A DNA stretch of 27,439 bases from JBHHXG01 sp046756985 (lineage in GTDB: Bacteria; Pseudomonadota; Zetaproteobacteria; Mariprofundales; Mariprofundaceae), in the NCBI GenBank assembly GCA_046756985.1, contig JBHHXG010000019.1, positions 1-27,439 on the forward strand, read 5' to 3'. Below the pieces are notes generated by a model. It saw nothing but the letters and a program-made list of their open reading frames with translations, was not told the origin of the DNA and made no database searches. The position numbers and the translations under genes were made by a program. Below are positions 1 through 6,933 of the stretch, piece after piece (positions within the stretch are counted from its first letter, which is position 1; each line of letters begins with the position of its first letter).

Positions 1-2
1 AG

Positions 3-224
3 GGTCAGGACAAGATTCTTGAAAAGATCGGCGAAGAAGCGACCGAAACCATTCTGGCCAGCAAGTCCGGAGATAAAGACAAGATCGTCCATGAAACTGC
101 CGATCTTTGGTTTCATTCGATGGTCATGCTGGCCCATCACGGCCTGTCGCCAGAGGATATCCTGAACGAGCTCGCGCGCCGCTTCGGTGTCTCCGGCCAT
201 GATGAGAAAGCATCTAGGAAGTAG
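3..224 (+). CDS. hisE: Phosphoribosyl-ATP diphosphatase (HisE), 3' part
   Basis: The frame is open from the left edge and ends at TAG 222-224, giving 73 C-terminal residues; the start lies outside the window. HisE hydrolyses phosphoribosyl-ATP to phosphoribosyl-AMP, the second step of histidine synthesis, in the cytoplasm. Visible family features are the helical EEATETILASKSGDKD segment (metal-binding acidic residues EExxE), the HETADLWFHSMVML helix and a C-terminal GLSPEDILNELARRFG helix. A full HisE is about 100-110 residues, so roughly 30 residues are missing at the left. In many proteobacteria hisE closes the his operon and is followed by a HIT-family gene; here an AT-rich gene separates the two. 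Family assignment is firm; completeness cannot be judged. Confidence 0.9.
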   Translation, partial: GQDKILEKIGEEATETILASKSGDKDKIVHETADLWFHSMVMLAHHGLSPEDILNELARRFGVSGHDEKASRK

Positions 225-232
225 CCGAATAT

Positions 233-724
233 ATGTTGACCGATATTGGTGAATATATTGTTGGCGCTTACTTACAAGTAAAAGAAGAATGCGACTTCAT
301 AGATTACAATGTTCGCCCTCCAGGTGGAGGATTAAAAGGACTCGGCGAACTAGATGTCATTGGCTTAAACTTCAAGACTGATACTGCTTTTTTATGCGAG
401 GTAACTACTCACATAAGAGGTGTGCTATACAAAAACAATGAAGTGACAGTCGATCGAATCGAGAAGAAATTCCTGAGACAAAAAGACTACGCCTTCGAGT
501 ATCTAGACAATTTTTCCAATAAACGATTTATGTTCTGGTCACCCGTAGTTCCGGTTGGATATATTACTTCGGAACTCGATAAAATTGATGGATTGGAATT
601 GGTTATAAACGGGACGTACAAACGGTGTGTTAAAGAATTGATTACTGAAGCGGGTAAAACAACCCATGATTTAAGGAATCCTTTCTTCAGAATGCTCCAA
701 ATACTGGAACATATGCGAGATTAG
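233..724 (+). CDS. Hypothetical protein with PD-(D/E)XK-like motif, AT-rich insertion
   Basis: 163 residues, with ATG 9 bases after the hisE stop and a possible AGGAA site at 216-220. I do not recognise a characterised family. The centre reads GELDVIG (about residues 37-43), then ten residues later AFLCEVTTH (about 51-59). An E-x-D-hydrophobic pair followed by hydrophobic-x-E-V-x is the core layout of PD-(D/E)XK nuclease folds such as YraN (GEIDLI...FVEVK), but the usual lysine is threonine here. The rest contains a basic helix (VDRIEKKFLRQKDYAFEYL) and a conserved-looking FMFWSPVVPVGY strand. Base use differs from the neighbours: hand-counted GC is about 35% at 241-300 and 38% at 541-600 against 60% in hinT at 841-900, which suggests transfer. 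No signal peptide or membrane segment. Nuclease activity is inference. Confidence 0.8.
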   Translation: MLTDIGEYIVGAYLQVKEECDFIDYNVRPPGGGLKGLGELDVIGLNFKTDTAFLCEVTTHIRGVLYKNNEVTVDRIEKKFLRQKDYAFEYLDNFSNKRFMFWSPVVPVGYITSELDKIDGLELVINGTYKRCVKELITEAGKTTHDLRNPFFRMLQILEHMRD

Positions 725-732
725 GGGGCGCT

Positions 733-1062
733 ATGAGTGATTGCCTATTTTGTAAAATCATTGAAGGAAGCATTCCTTCCGACAAGGTGTATGAAGACGA
801 TGACGTCTATGCCTTTAACGACATCCATCCCAAGGCACCAACGCATGTGCTGGTTGTGCCCAAACAGCATGTGGGCACCCTGACCGAAGCGGATGACCCT
901 GCCCTGCTCGGCCTGCTGATGGACAAGGTGCGCAAAATCGCCGATGAGGTGCTCAATCTTGCCGTCGGCTACCGCGTTGTCATCAACGTACGCGAAGGCG
1001 GCGGACAGGAAGTCCTACACCTGCATGTGCATATTCTCGGCGGCAAAAAACTGCCCTTCTGA
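733..1062 (+). CDS. hinT: HinT-like HIT-family nucleotide hydrolase
   Basis: 109 residues, complete, close to the usual 105-120. HIT proteins bind purine nucleotides and cleave P-N bonds such as in aminoacyl-adenylate or AMP-lysine derivatives; they are small cytoplasmic homodimers. The histidine triad HLHVHI lies at residues 96-101 (His96, His98, His100) just before the GG of the closing turn, and the N-terminal CLFCKIIEGSIPSDKVYED is typical of the HinT branch (the two Cys are often, but not always, zinc ligands). The ATG follows a G-rich stretch (GGGGCG) 8 bases after the preceding stop. The gene follows the AT-rich immigrant; without it, it would directly follow hisE, the arrangement I expect in related genomes. 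Confidence 0.93.
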   Translation: MSDCLFCKIIEGSIPSDKVYEDDDVYAFNDIHPKAPTHVLVVPKQHVGTLTEADDPALLGLLMDKVRKIADEVLNLAVGYRVVINVREGGGQEVLHLHVHILGGKKLPF

Positions 1063-1082
1063 TTGATGGCTCCTGCTAACTA

Positions 1083-1580
1083 ATGGCAACTCCCCGGAAA
1101 CGCTCAAGGCTACACCCGCTACAGGCAGAAATTGCCGGTGTGCTTGGTGAAGATAAACTTGCAGAACTGATTGGCATCTCGAAACTCCGGCGTGCATGGG
1201 CGGATATTGTCGGCCCGATGATGGCTGGCCGGACAGAGCCGATTGAGATCGAGAACCGGGCCGGTGGCGGAAACTGCCTGTGGGTGGCTGTGGATCATCC
1301 GATTATGGCCCAGCAGATCCGTTTTCTGCAGAACGATATCCGTCAGGCCTGTTTCCGGCTTTGCCGTGTCTCTTCCTTAAGCCACATCCGCACCCGAATC
1401 CGGGATGGTGCGGGTATTATGCAGCAAAAACAAAAATTGAAATCACGGCCAGTCACGCTGTCACAGAAAAAGCAACTTGCCTGCGAACTGCGGGACATCA
1501 GGGACGCTGATCTGCGGTATGCGATATTTCAGGCGCGTATCGCACAATTGGCCTTTGGCGAGATAGAAAATACGGACTGA
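1083..1580 (+). CDS. DciA-family (DUF721) protein
   Basis: 165 residues. The central part (about residues 25-105) carries the DUF721 pattern: LRRAWADIVGPMMAGRTEP, a loop, then LWVAVDHPIMAQQIRFLQNDI, and finally an IRTRIRDG strand. DciA-type proteins load or assist the replicative helicase DnaB in bacteria lacking DnaC; many DUF721 members are uncharacterised. The C-terminal 45 residues are basic and helical (SQKKQLACELRDIRDADLRYAIFQARIAQL) and not part of the core. The gene starts 20 bases after hinT and has no obvious Shine-Dalgarno, so it is probably co-transcribed. Family assignment is good; the helicase-loading role is inherited from the family. Confidence 0.8.
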   Translation: MATPRKRSRLHPLQAEIAGVLGEDKLAELIGISKLRRAWADIVGPMMAGRTEPIEIENRAGGGNCLWVAVDHPIMAQQIRFLQNDIRQACFRLCRVSSLSHIRTRIRDGAGIMQQKQKLKSRPVTLSQKKQLACELRDIRDADLRYAIFQARIAQLAFGEIENTD

Positions 1581-1606
1581 TACCGAGCCGACCTCCCGCG
1601 TAAATA

Positions 1607-1633
1607 TGCTAGAATAGTAATAGCTACAGGAGG
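1607..1633 (+). promoter_or_regulatory. Extended -10 promoter and strong ribosome-binding site of small membrane gene
   Basis: TG at 1607-1608, one base, then TAGAAT at 1610-1615 form an extended -10 box; no good -35 is visible 17 bases upstream, which fits an extended -10 promoter. A perfect AGGAGG sits at 1628-1633, 8 bases before the ATG at 1642. This supports the 63-residue frame as a real, separately expressed gene. Confidence 0.45.
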
Positions 1634-1641
1634 TCAATTCG

Positions 1642-1833
1642 ATGCGGCAACGGATACTTCTGATCATCGGTGGAATTATTTTCGCACTGGCAGCAGCCGC
1701 GCACATTGCTCGCATGCTGCTTGAGACGGAGGTGATGATTGGTGGATGGACGCTGCCATTATGGGGCAGCTTGCCAGCCTCGCTTATCCTGATTCTGTTG
1801 GCCTATCTGTTCTTCCGCGCTGCTGGCAAATAG
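1642..1833 (+). CDS. Small two-helix membrane protein, unknown function
   Basis: 63 residues with two hydrophobic helices, about residues 4-24 (LLIIGGIIFALAAAAHIARML) and 42-60, joined by a short loop containing GGWTLPLWGS. I do not recognise a named family; the layout is that of a small inner-membrane protein. A perfect AGGAGG 8 bases upstream and an extended -10 box make it credible despite its size. Its stop (1831-1833) is one base from the stop of rluC on the other strand, so the two genes converge with no room for a terminator between them. Confidence 0.65.
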   Translation: MRQRILLIIGGIIFALAAAAHIARMLLETEVMIGGWTLPLWGSLPASLILILLAYLFFRAAGK

Positions 1834-1834
1834 C

Positions 1835-2809
1835 TCATACGTCAGCACATAAATCTTTTCGCACATCAGCAAAGCACTGCCACCGAACCGGCCATGGGGC
1901 GCGGATGTCCATCTGTTTTCCCGAAACCGGGTGCTGAAAACGCAACCGCCAGGCGTGCAGGGAAAGTCCCTTCCCCCCCACCTCCCTGAAATGTTTCGTA
2001 TCATCTTTCTCGGCATATTTTGAATCGCCCAATATCGCATGTCCCGCTGTTTGCAGCTGCACACGTAACTGGTGCGTACGACCGCTTTCCGGCTGTAAGG
2101 CAAGCAGAGAAAATGGCCAACCCTGCTGCCCGGCAAGCAGCATGACTTGATAGTCCGTAACCGCTTCTTTACCCTCTTGCTGATCCACGACCATACGTTC
2201 GCCCCCGCGGACAGCGCCTTTGGCAAGCCTGGATGTAAGCCGCCCGGCATACGGATAAGGGTGGCCTGCAACCCAGGCAAAATAGGTCTTGTGCGCGTCC
2301 CGCTCCCGAAATGCGCGGGTCAGCGCACGCAACACCGGCAACCGCTTGACCAGAAGCAGACAACCGCTGGTATCCCGATCCAGACGATGCGCCAGACGCA
2401 ACTCGGGTAATTGCCGCTGTGTCTTTAATGCCTCTATGAGCCCTGATGCATGGCCACTACCGCCATGCACCACCATGCCGGCCGGCTTGTTGACGACCAG
2501 TAGTGCCTCATCTTCAAACAGGATATGCAGTCTGTGAAGCGGAATTGCAGATGAAGCGAGCTTTTTCGGCGCTGGCGTATCATCCCTGATACGAAGGCTG
2601 GCAGGCAGAAACACGACGTCCCCCTGCCGCAAGCGTGTATCCGGGCGCGCCCGTTTACGGTTGACGCGCACGTTGCCCTTGCGGATCAGGCGCATAATCA
2701 GTGTGCGTTTTTCCACTCCCAGACGGCGCAGCAACAGCCTGTCCAGACGGCTGCCATCTTCATCCAGATCAACGGCAACATGCCCATCATGACTATCAGT
2801 ACTTGCCAA
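1835..2809 (-). CDS. rluC: 23S rRNA pseudouridine synthase RluC
   Basis: 324 residues. RluC converts specific uridines of 23S rRNA (955, 2504 and 2580 in E. coli) to pseudouridine. An S4-type RNA-binding domain covers about residues 18-75 (SRLDRLLLRRL...GNVRVN...GDVV), and the RluA-family catalytic domain follows with VVNKPAGMVVHGG at 105-117 and the active-site motif HRLDRDTSG at 141-149 (catalytic Asp144), then ESGRTHQLRVQ near the C terminus. The start is TTG at 2807-2809 with a G-rich AAGGGGG a few bases upstream; no ATG lies early enough to keep the S4 domain. The gene is divergent from rne, as in E. coli, which supports RluC rather than another RluA paralogue. Confidence 0.9.
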   Translation of the reverse strand: MASTDSHDGHVAVDLDEDGSRLDRLLLRRLGVEKRTLIMRLIRKGNVRVNRKRARPDTRLRQGDVVFLPASLRIRDDTPAPKKLASSAIPLHRLHILFEDEALLVVNKPAGMVVHGGSGHASGLIEALKTQRQLPELRLAHRLDRDTSGCLLLVKRLPVLRALTRAFRERDAHKTYFAWVAGHPYPYAGRLTSRLAKGAVRGGERMVVDQQEGKEAVTDYQVMLLAGQQGWPFSLLALQPESGRTHQLRVQLQTAGHAILGDSKYAEKDDTKHFREVGGKGLSLHAWRLRFQHPVSGKQMDIRAPWPVRWQCFADVRKDLCADV

Positions 2810-2898
2810 AAAGCCCCCTTTTTCGTTAGCTTAGCGAATTGTGCAACAGGCTCCGTGTGCATTTGTACCATATTCTGCAACGGCTGAGCATGCTAAAT

Positions 2899-3185
2899 CG
2901 CGGTAAAGGACATTGTTTGGGATAACCCTGCACAAGGACAGGGAATGATGGAATAGAACCATCATATGTGAAAGAAGCATTGATGCTCCATGTAACCGCG
3001 GCCCAAGGTCGAAGAATGTTGAAACAGACCTGAGTGGGAAGCTACCAACGCGTTGAGCCTGCACATGTAATAAATATTTGCGCTTAAAGACTTACGCCCG
3101 GTGACCAACCTGTCTTGAGGGAGGCGCCGGAAGGATAACCTGGCCTGAATGAGGCCCATAGTGAGTTGCTTTCCCTTCGGGAAGC
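2899..3185 (+). ncRNA. Candidate structured 5' leader RNA of rne
   Basis: The interval from rluC (2809) to rne (3236) has no credible gene, but this part of it holds many inverted repeats. An outer stem CGCGGT 2899-2904 with ACCGCG 2995-3000 encloses three hairpins: CCCTG 2926-2930/CAGGG 2939-2943, ATGATGG 2945-2951/CCATCAT 2959-2965, and AGCA 2976-2979/TGCT 2984-2987. Next come GGTC 3007-3010/GACC 3027-3030 capped by TGT/ACA, a bulged stem 3083-3091/3112-3119 lying inside GCGC 3080-3083/GCGC 3124-3127 alternatives, GGCCT 3142-3146/AGGCC 3152-3156, and a bulged GCTTTCCC/GGGAAGC hairpin 3168-3185. Enterobacterial rne has a long structured 5' UTR through which RNase E degrades its own message; I infer a similar role. 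I recognise no Rfam class from memory. A separate small RNA is the alternative. No clear promoter was found in 2810-2898. Confidence 0.5.
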
Positions 3186-3235
3186 AATGTTTTCCTTTTT
3201 TGCAAAGCCTGCAAGCGCCATAAGGATGTGGCGTG

Positions 3236-5206
3236 ATGAAAAAGCTCATGCTGATCAATGCCTTGCATGATGAAGAAAGCAGGGTTGCGATTGTTGAAGA
3301 TGAATACTTGCAGGAACTTGATATTGAATCTGCACACAAGGCGCTGACCAAAAGCAATATTTACAAGGGCACCATCACCAAGGTGGAAGCCAGCCTACAG
3401 GCAGCCTTCGTGGAGTATGGGTCAGCCCGTCAGGGTTTTCTGCCCATTAACGAAATCCATCCGGACTACTGGAAAGATGGCGCAGACAAGAATGCCGACC
3501 CGCGGAAGGTCAACATTCAGGACGTGCTGGAGCCCAAGCAATCGCTTCTGATACAGGTCGTCAAGGAGGAACGTGGCACCAAGGGCGCAGCCCTGACTAC
3601 CTACATATCCCTGGCTGGCCGTTACCTGGTGCTTAGCCCGAATACGGAGCGCGGTGGTATTTCCCGCAAGCTTTCCGACGAAGAACGCCGATCCATGAAG
3701 GAAATCCTGGCTCAGCTTCAGGTTCCAGAAAATATGGGGCTGATTGTTCGTACGGCTGGCAAGGACCAGACACTGGAAGCCCTGCAACGCGATTACTCTT
3801 ATCTGCAGCGCTTGTGGGATGAAATCCGCATCAAGGGCGAATCAGCCCCCTCCCCTTCGCTGATTTACCTGGATGGCGATCTGGCCACACATGCCATCCG
3901 CGATCATTTTACCGATGACATCAGCGAAATCTGGGTGGATAACCACGACATTTATCAGCGCACCAAAGAATTTGTCCACGCCGTACTGCCAGGCAAGGAG
4001 AAGCTGGTCAAACTCTACCGGGGTAAGAAATCCCTGTTCCGACACTATGGCATTGAGAGCCAGTGTGAGGAAGTTCATGAACGTGAAATTCGGCTGCCAT
4101 CAGGTGGCTCCATCGTCTTTGACCCCACGGAAGCGCTGACATCCATCGATGTTAACTCATCCCGCTCCACCAAGGGCAAACACATTGATGACACTGCCCT
4201 GGCCACCAATCTGGAAGCAGCTGAAGAAATCTCACGCCAGTTACGGATTCGCGATATCGGCGGACTGATCGTTATTGATTTCATTGATATGGTCTCACGC
4301 AAGCATGCTCAGCAGGTGGAAGAGGCGTTGCGCGCCGCCTGCAAAACAGACAAGGCACGCATTCAGATTGCACGTATTTCCCGCTTTGGCCTGCTTGAGA
4401 TGTCCCGGCAGCGTCTGCATCCATCCGTACGTGAATCAAGCACCGAGGCATGTCCCCGTTGTCAGGGGGGCGGCTATATCCGCACGGTTGAATCCATGGC
4501 CCTGCAAATGCTTACACGCATGGAAGATCTGGCCGAGGCCGGCAAAAAACCCACTTTGCTTGTGCAGGTGCCGTCTGATACCGGCGAGTATCTGATGAAC
4601 AACAAGCGGAGCAACATCGCCCGCATCGAGGAAATCTACGAGGTGCAGATCAACCTTCAGATTCGTCCGGAGCTGATGATTCCGCATTATCGCATCGAAC
4701 GACAGTGGAAAGATGACGGTCAGCAACGTATCGAAGTACTGGAAGATACCAGCAAGGGTAAAAAGCCCGTGCGTACCGGTCGCAAGCTTAAGCCAAGCAA
4801 GCCAATCGTCGGCATCCCCGCTCCGGCCAAAAGAAAACCTACGACAACAACAAACAGCTGGTGGTCATCGCTTTTTGACATTGTGTCGGGAAACAGTAAA
4901 AAGCGTAAACAGGAAGAGGAGGCAAGAAAACGCCGCAGCTCTTCCGGCAGACGCCGCCAGCGGAGCAGAAATCGGAAACGCCCACCGGCAGGCGGCCAGA
5001 AAAGGGGGGCAGCAAAACAGCAAACGGCCTCTCCGGGAACTGATGCCGGTAATGCCGTTGCCGGGCAACAGGGAGAGGGCAATAACCGCCGCAGACGCCG
5101 CAGACGCAGGCGCGGCGGTTCGCAAAACAAGCAGACTGCACCGCAAAAGCAGCCTGAACGTGCAACAAGCGCCCCCGTCAATGAGGTAACGCCTGGAAGT
5201 GAATGA
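3236..5206 (+). CDS. rne: Ribonuclease E (compact form)
   Basis: 656 residues from ATG 3236, which has AAGGAT 8 bases upstream; an in-frame GTG at 3233 is less likely. RNase E is the single-strand-specific endonuclease starting mRNA decay and maturing rRNA and tRNA. N-terminal MKKLMLINALHDEESRVAIVED and an S1 domain (about 38-120, IYKGTITKVEASLQAAFVEYG) are followed by the DNase I-like catalytic part with both metal-binding aspartates, in LTSIDVNS and LIVIDFIDM, and the zinc-link CPRCQGGG. The tail after about residue 515 is short: a candidate membrane-binding helix NSWWSSLFDIVSG (540-552), then an Arg/Lys-rich region with nine arginines in a row. It lacks the long enterobacterial degradosome scaffold. 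RNase G is excluded by the tail. First gene of a run reaching bamD. Confidence 0.95.
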   Translation: MKKLMLINALHDEESRVAIVEDEYLQELDIESAHKALTKSNIYKGTITKVEASLQAAFVEYGSARQGFLPINEIHPDYWKDGADKNADPRKVNIQDVLEPKQSLLIQVVKEERGTKGAALTTYISLAGRYLVLSPNTERGGISRKLSDEERRSMKEILAQLQVPENMGLIVRTAGKDQTLEALQRDYSYLQRLWDEIRIKGESAPSPSLIYLDGDLATHAIRDHFTDDISEIWVDNHDIYQRTKEFVHAVLPGKEKLVKLYRGKKSLFRHYGIESQCEEVHEREIRLPSGGSIVFDPTEALTSIDVNSSRSTKGKHIDDTALATNLEAAEEISRQLRIRDIGGLIVIDFIDMVSRKHAQQVEEALRAACKTDKARIQIARISRFGLLEMSRQRLHPSVRESSTEACPRCQGGGYIRTVESMALQMLTRMEDLAEAGKKPTLLVQVPSDTGEYLMNNKRSNIARIEEIYEVQINLQIRPELMIPHYRIERQWKDDGQQRIEVLEDTSKGKKPVRTGRKLKPSKPIVGIPAPAKRKPTTTTNSWWSSLFDIVSGNSKKRKQEEEARKRRSSSGRRRQRSRNRKRPPAGGQKRGAAKQQTASPGTDAGNAVAGQQGEGNNRRRRRRRRRGGSQNKQTAPQKQPERATSAPVNEVTPGSE

Positions 5207-6174
5207 AGCAAACCGCTGACAAACAGCGCGTCCTGCATCTGATCATACATAATGACTATCATGGACAGCGCTTGGATCATGTACTGGCTGCATTAAGCGG
5301 TTTATCGCGCAGCCGCATACAGCAGCTATTGCGTGAAAATCATATTGACGGACCACCCCATGCACTGAAAGCCGCAAGCAAGGTCTGTGCAGGGGATGCT
5401 TACCAGCTCGAAGTGCCTTCGGCCGTACCAATGACGCTCGTACCTGAAGCTATCGATCTCGATATCCTCTATGAAGATGATCACCTGATCATCATCAACA
5501 AGCCGGCCGGGATGGTGATCCATCCCAGCCATGGACACACAGGCGGTACGCTTGTTCATGCCCTGCTGCATCACTGCCCCGGGCTGCCTGGCATCAATGG
5601 TGTGGAACGCCCCGGTATTGTGCACAGACTGGACAAGGATACATCCGGCAGTCTGGTTGTCGCCAAATCAGAAACCGCCCACCGGCGTCTGGTTGATATG
5701 TTTTCTACCCATAACATTGAGCGTCAATATCTGGCCTGGTGCCGCGGCATACCCGCCTGGAGCCAGAAGCGCATCGAACTGCCCATTGGAAGACATCCCA
5801 CACACCGACAAAAAATGGCCGTATGTCATCATGGCAGAGCCGCTATTACGGATGCCGTTGTTGAACACCGATACACACATTTCTGTCGTATGCGGTTAAC
5901 TCTGCATACCGGCCGCACTCACCAGATTCGCGTTCATCTTTCACATGAGCGCCTGCCCATCATCGGCGATACAGTCTATGGCCGCAGCTTCACACCGGGG
6001 AAAAACATTCCCGAACCGCTGCGTGGAGCCATTCGGACACTGAGGCGCCAGGCCTTGCATGCCGAAGTGCTGGGCTTTCAGCATCCGGTTACTGGCGAAG
6101 CCTTGCGTTTCCTTGCCCCTCTTCCGGATGATCTACGCGCACTTTCCGATGCGCTGGAACGAAGTTATGGCTGA
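5203..6174 (+). CDS. rluD: 23S rRNA pseudouridine synthase RluD
   Basis: 323 residues. RluD makes the conserved pseudouridines of 23S rRNA helix 69 (1911, 1915, 1917 in E. coli), needed for normal ribosome assembly. An S4 domain occupies about residues 19-70 (QRLDHVLAALSGLSRSRIQQLL), followed by the catalytic domain with IINKPAGMVIHPSHGHTGGT and the active-site motif HRLDKDTSG at 141-149 (Asp144), then LHTGRTHQIRVH. The HPS.GH...TLVHALL context and INGVERPGIVHRLDKDTSG are typical of RluD. ATG overlaps the rne stop as ATGA, so translation is probably coupled to rne. In E. coli rluD sits with bamD and pgeF elsewhere; here that group has been joined to rne. Confidence 0.93.
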   Translation: MKQTADKQRVLHLIIHNDYHGQRLDHVLAALSGLSRSRIQQLLRENHIDGPPHALKAASKVCAGDAYQLEVPSAVPMTLVPEAIDLDILYEDDHLIIINKPAGMVIHPSHGHTGGTLVHALLHHCPGLPGINGVERPGIVHRLDKDTSGSLVVAKSETAHRRLVDMFSTHNIERQYLAWCRGIPAWSQKRIELPIGRHPTHRQKMAVCHHGRAAITDAVVEHRYTHFCRMRLTLHTGRTHQIRVHLSHERLPIIGDTVYGRSFTPGKNIPEPLRGAIRTLRRQALHAEVLGFQHPVTGEALRFLAPLPDDLRALSDALERSYG

Positions 6175-6922
6175 GGACATGTATTTGCGGTCAGAGCTTT
6201 TCGCATCCCACGGGATTACCGGTATCTTCACAACACGACTGGGGGGTATAAGTAAGCCGCCATTTGACAGTCTGAATCTCGGAGCGGGGCTCGGAGATAA
6301 TGAGGAACACGTGAGGACAAACCTGGACAGGGTGGTCGTAAAAGCTGGCCTTCCCGCCATACCCCATCGTTCCCATCAGTGCCATGGAATTGGTCATATA
6401 TGGTGCGAAGGCCCGGCCATGCGTGACAATGCGACGGCCGATGTGCTGCTGACTCAACAGGCCGGGTGCGCCGTATCAGTAAGAACAGCCGATTGCACCC
6501 CCATCCTGCTTGTCGATCCGAAGACAGGTATAGCTGCGGCAGTCCATGCCGGTTGGCGAGGCACGGCAAAGCGGATTGTCCGGCAAGCTGTCACAGTCAT
6601 GCAGTCGCATGGTTCCCGACCCGAACATATCCTCGCCAGTCTGGGGCCGTGCATCGGTCCATGCTGCTTCAGCATTGGTGAAGAAACCACTGCGGCGTTG
6701 ATGGCAAGCTGTGATGACGCAGGTTATTATATCCATGCAAACACAGCTGACCTGGCCGGAATCAATGCGCTTCAATTACAGCAGGCAGGGGTAAGCAAAG
6801 CACATATCGAGAGCATCAGGGCCTGCACAGCATGTGACAACAAACACTTTTTCTCATACCGGCGTGATGGCGACAAATCCGGACGGCATCTTGCCATTGT
6901 CGCTATGCCGGAAGCACCCTAG
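6167..6922 (+). CDS. pgeF: Purine nucleoside phosphorylase-like PgeF (YfiH) laccase-fold protein
   Basis: 251 residues from ATG 6167, which overlaps the rluD stop by 8 bases; the frame is open further upstream inside rluD, but that extension has no family match. YfiH/YlmD proteins were first called polyphenol oxidases and are now known to act on purine nucleosides (phosphorolysis, adenosine deamination) and to guard peptidoglycan precursor fidelity. N-terminal FFTTR-like GIFTTRLGGIS and NLG are present, and the zinc ligands are visible as His73 (SHQCHG), Cys110 (RTADCTPIL) and His127 (AAVHAGWRG). SLGPCIGPCCFSIG and the closing FFSYRRDGDKSGRHLAIV are family hallmarks. Follows rluD as in many proteobacteria. 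Confidence 0.92.
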   Translation: MAEDMYLRSELFASHGITGIFTTRLGGISKPPFDSLNLGAGLGDNEEHVRTNLDRVVVKAGLPAIPHRSHQCHGIGHIWCEGPAMRDNATADVLLTQQAGCAVSVRTADCTPILLVDPKTGIAAAVHAGWRGTAKRIVRQAVTVMQSHGSRPEHILASLGPCIGPCCFSIGEETTAALMASCDDAGYYIHANTADLAGINALQLQQAGVSKAHIESIRACTACDNKHFFSYRRDGDKSGRHLAIVAMPEAP

Positions 6923-6933
6923 ACTTGCGCACC

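Noticed and set aside
2863..2898. Possible rne promoter (TTGTAC ... GCTAAAT)
   Set aside because: Spacing is about 23 bases and the -10 match is poor; I do not claim a promoter here.
2899..3185. RNase P RNA, tmRNA, 6S RNA or SRP RNA in the rne leader
   Set aside because: None of the invariant stretches I know of these RNAs (such as the GAGGAAAGTCC of RNase P or the start of tmRNA) is present, so it is only called a structured leader.
5085..5121. Tandem repeat of CGC/CGCAGA units in rne
   Set aside because: Simple low-complexity coding for a run of arginines in the RNase E tail, not a separate repeat element.
4720..5280. 186-codon frame antisense to the rne tail
   Set aside because: Produced by the arginine-rich low-complexity rne tail; Cys/Leu/Arg-rich translation with no features.
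6059..6166. Upstream extension of the pgeF frame
   Set aside because: It lies within rluD and shows no YfiH similarity; the ATG at 6167 gives the normal length.
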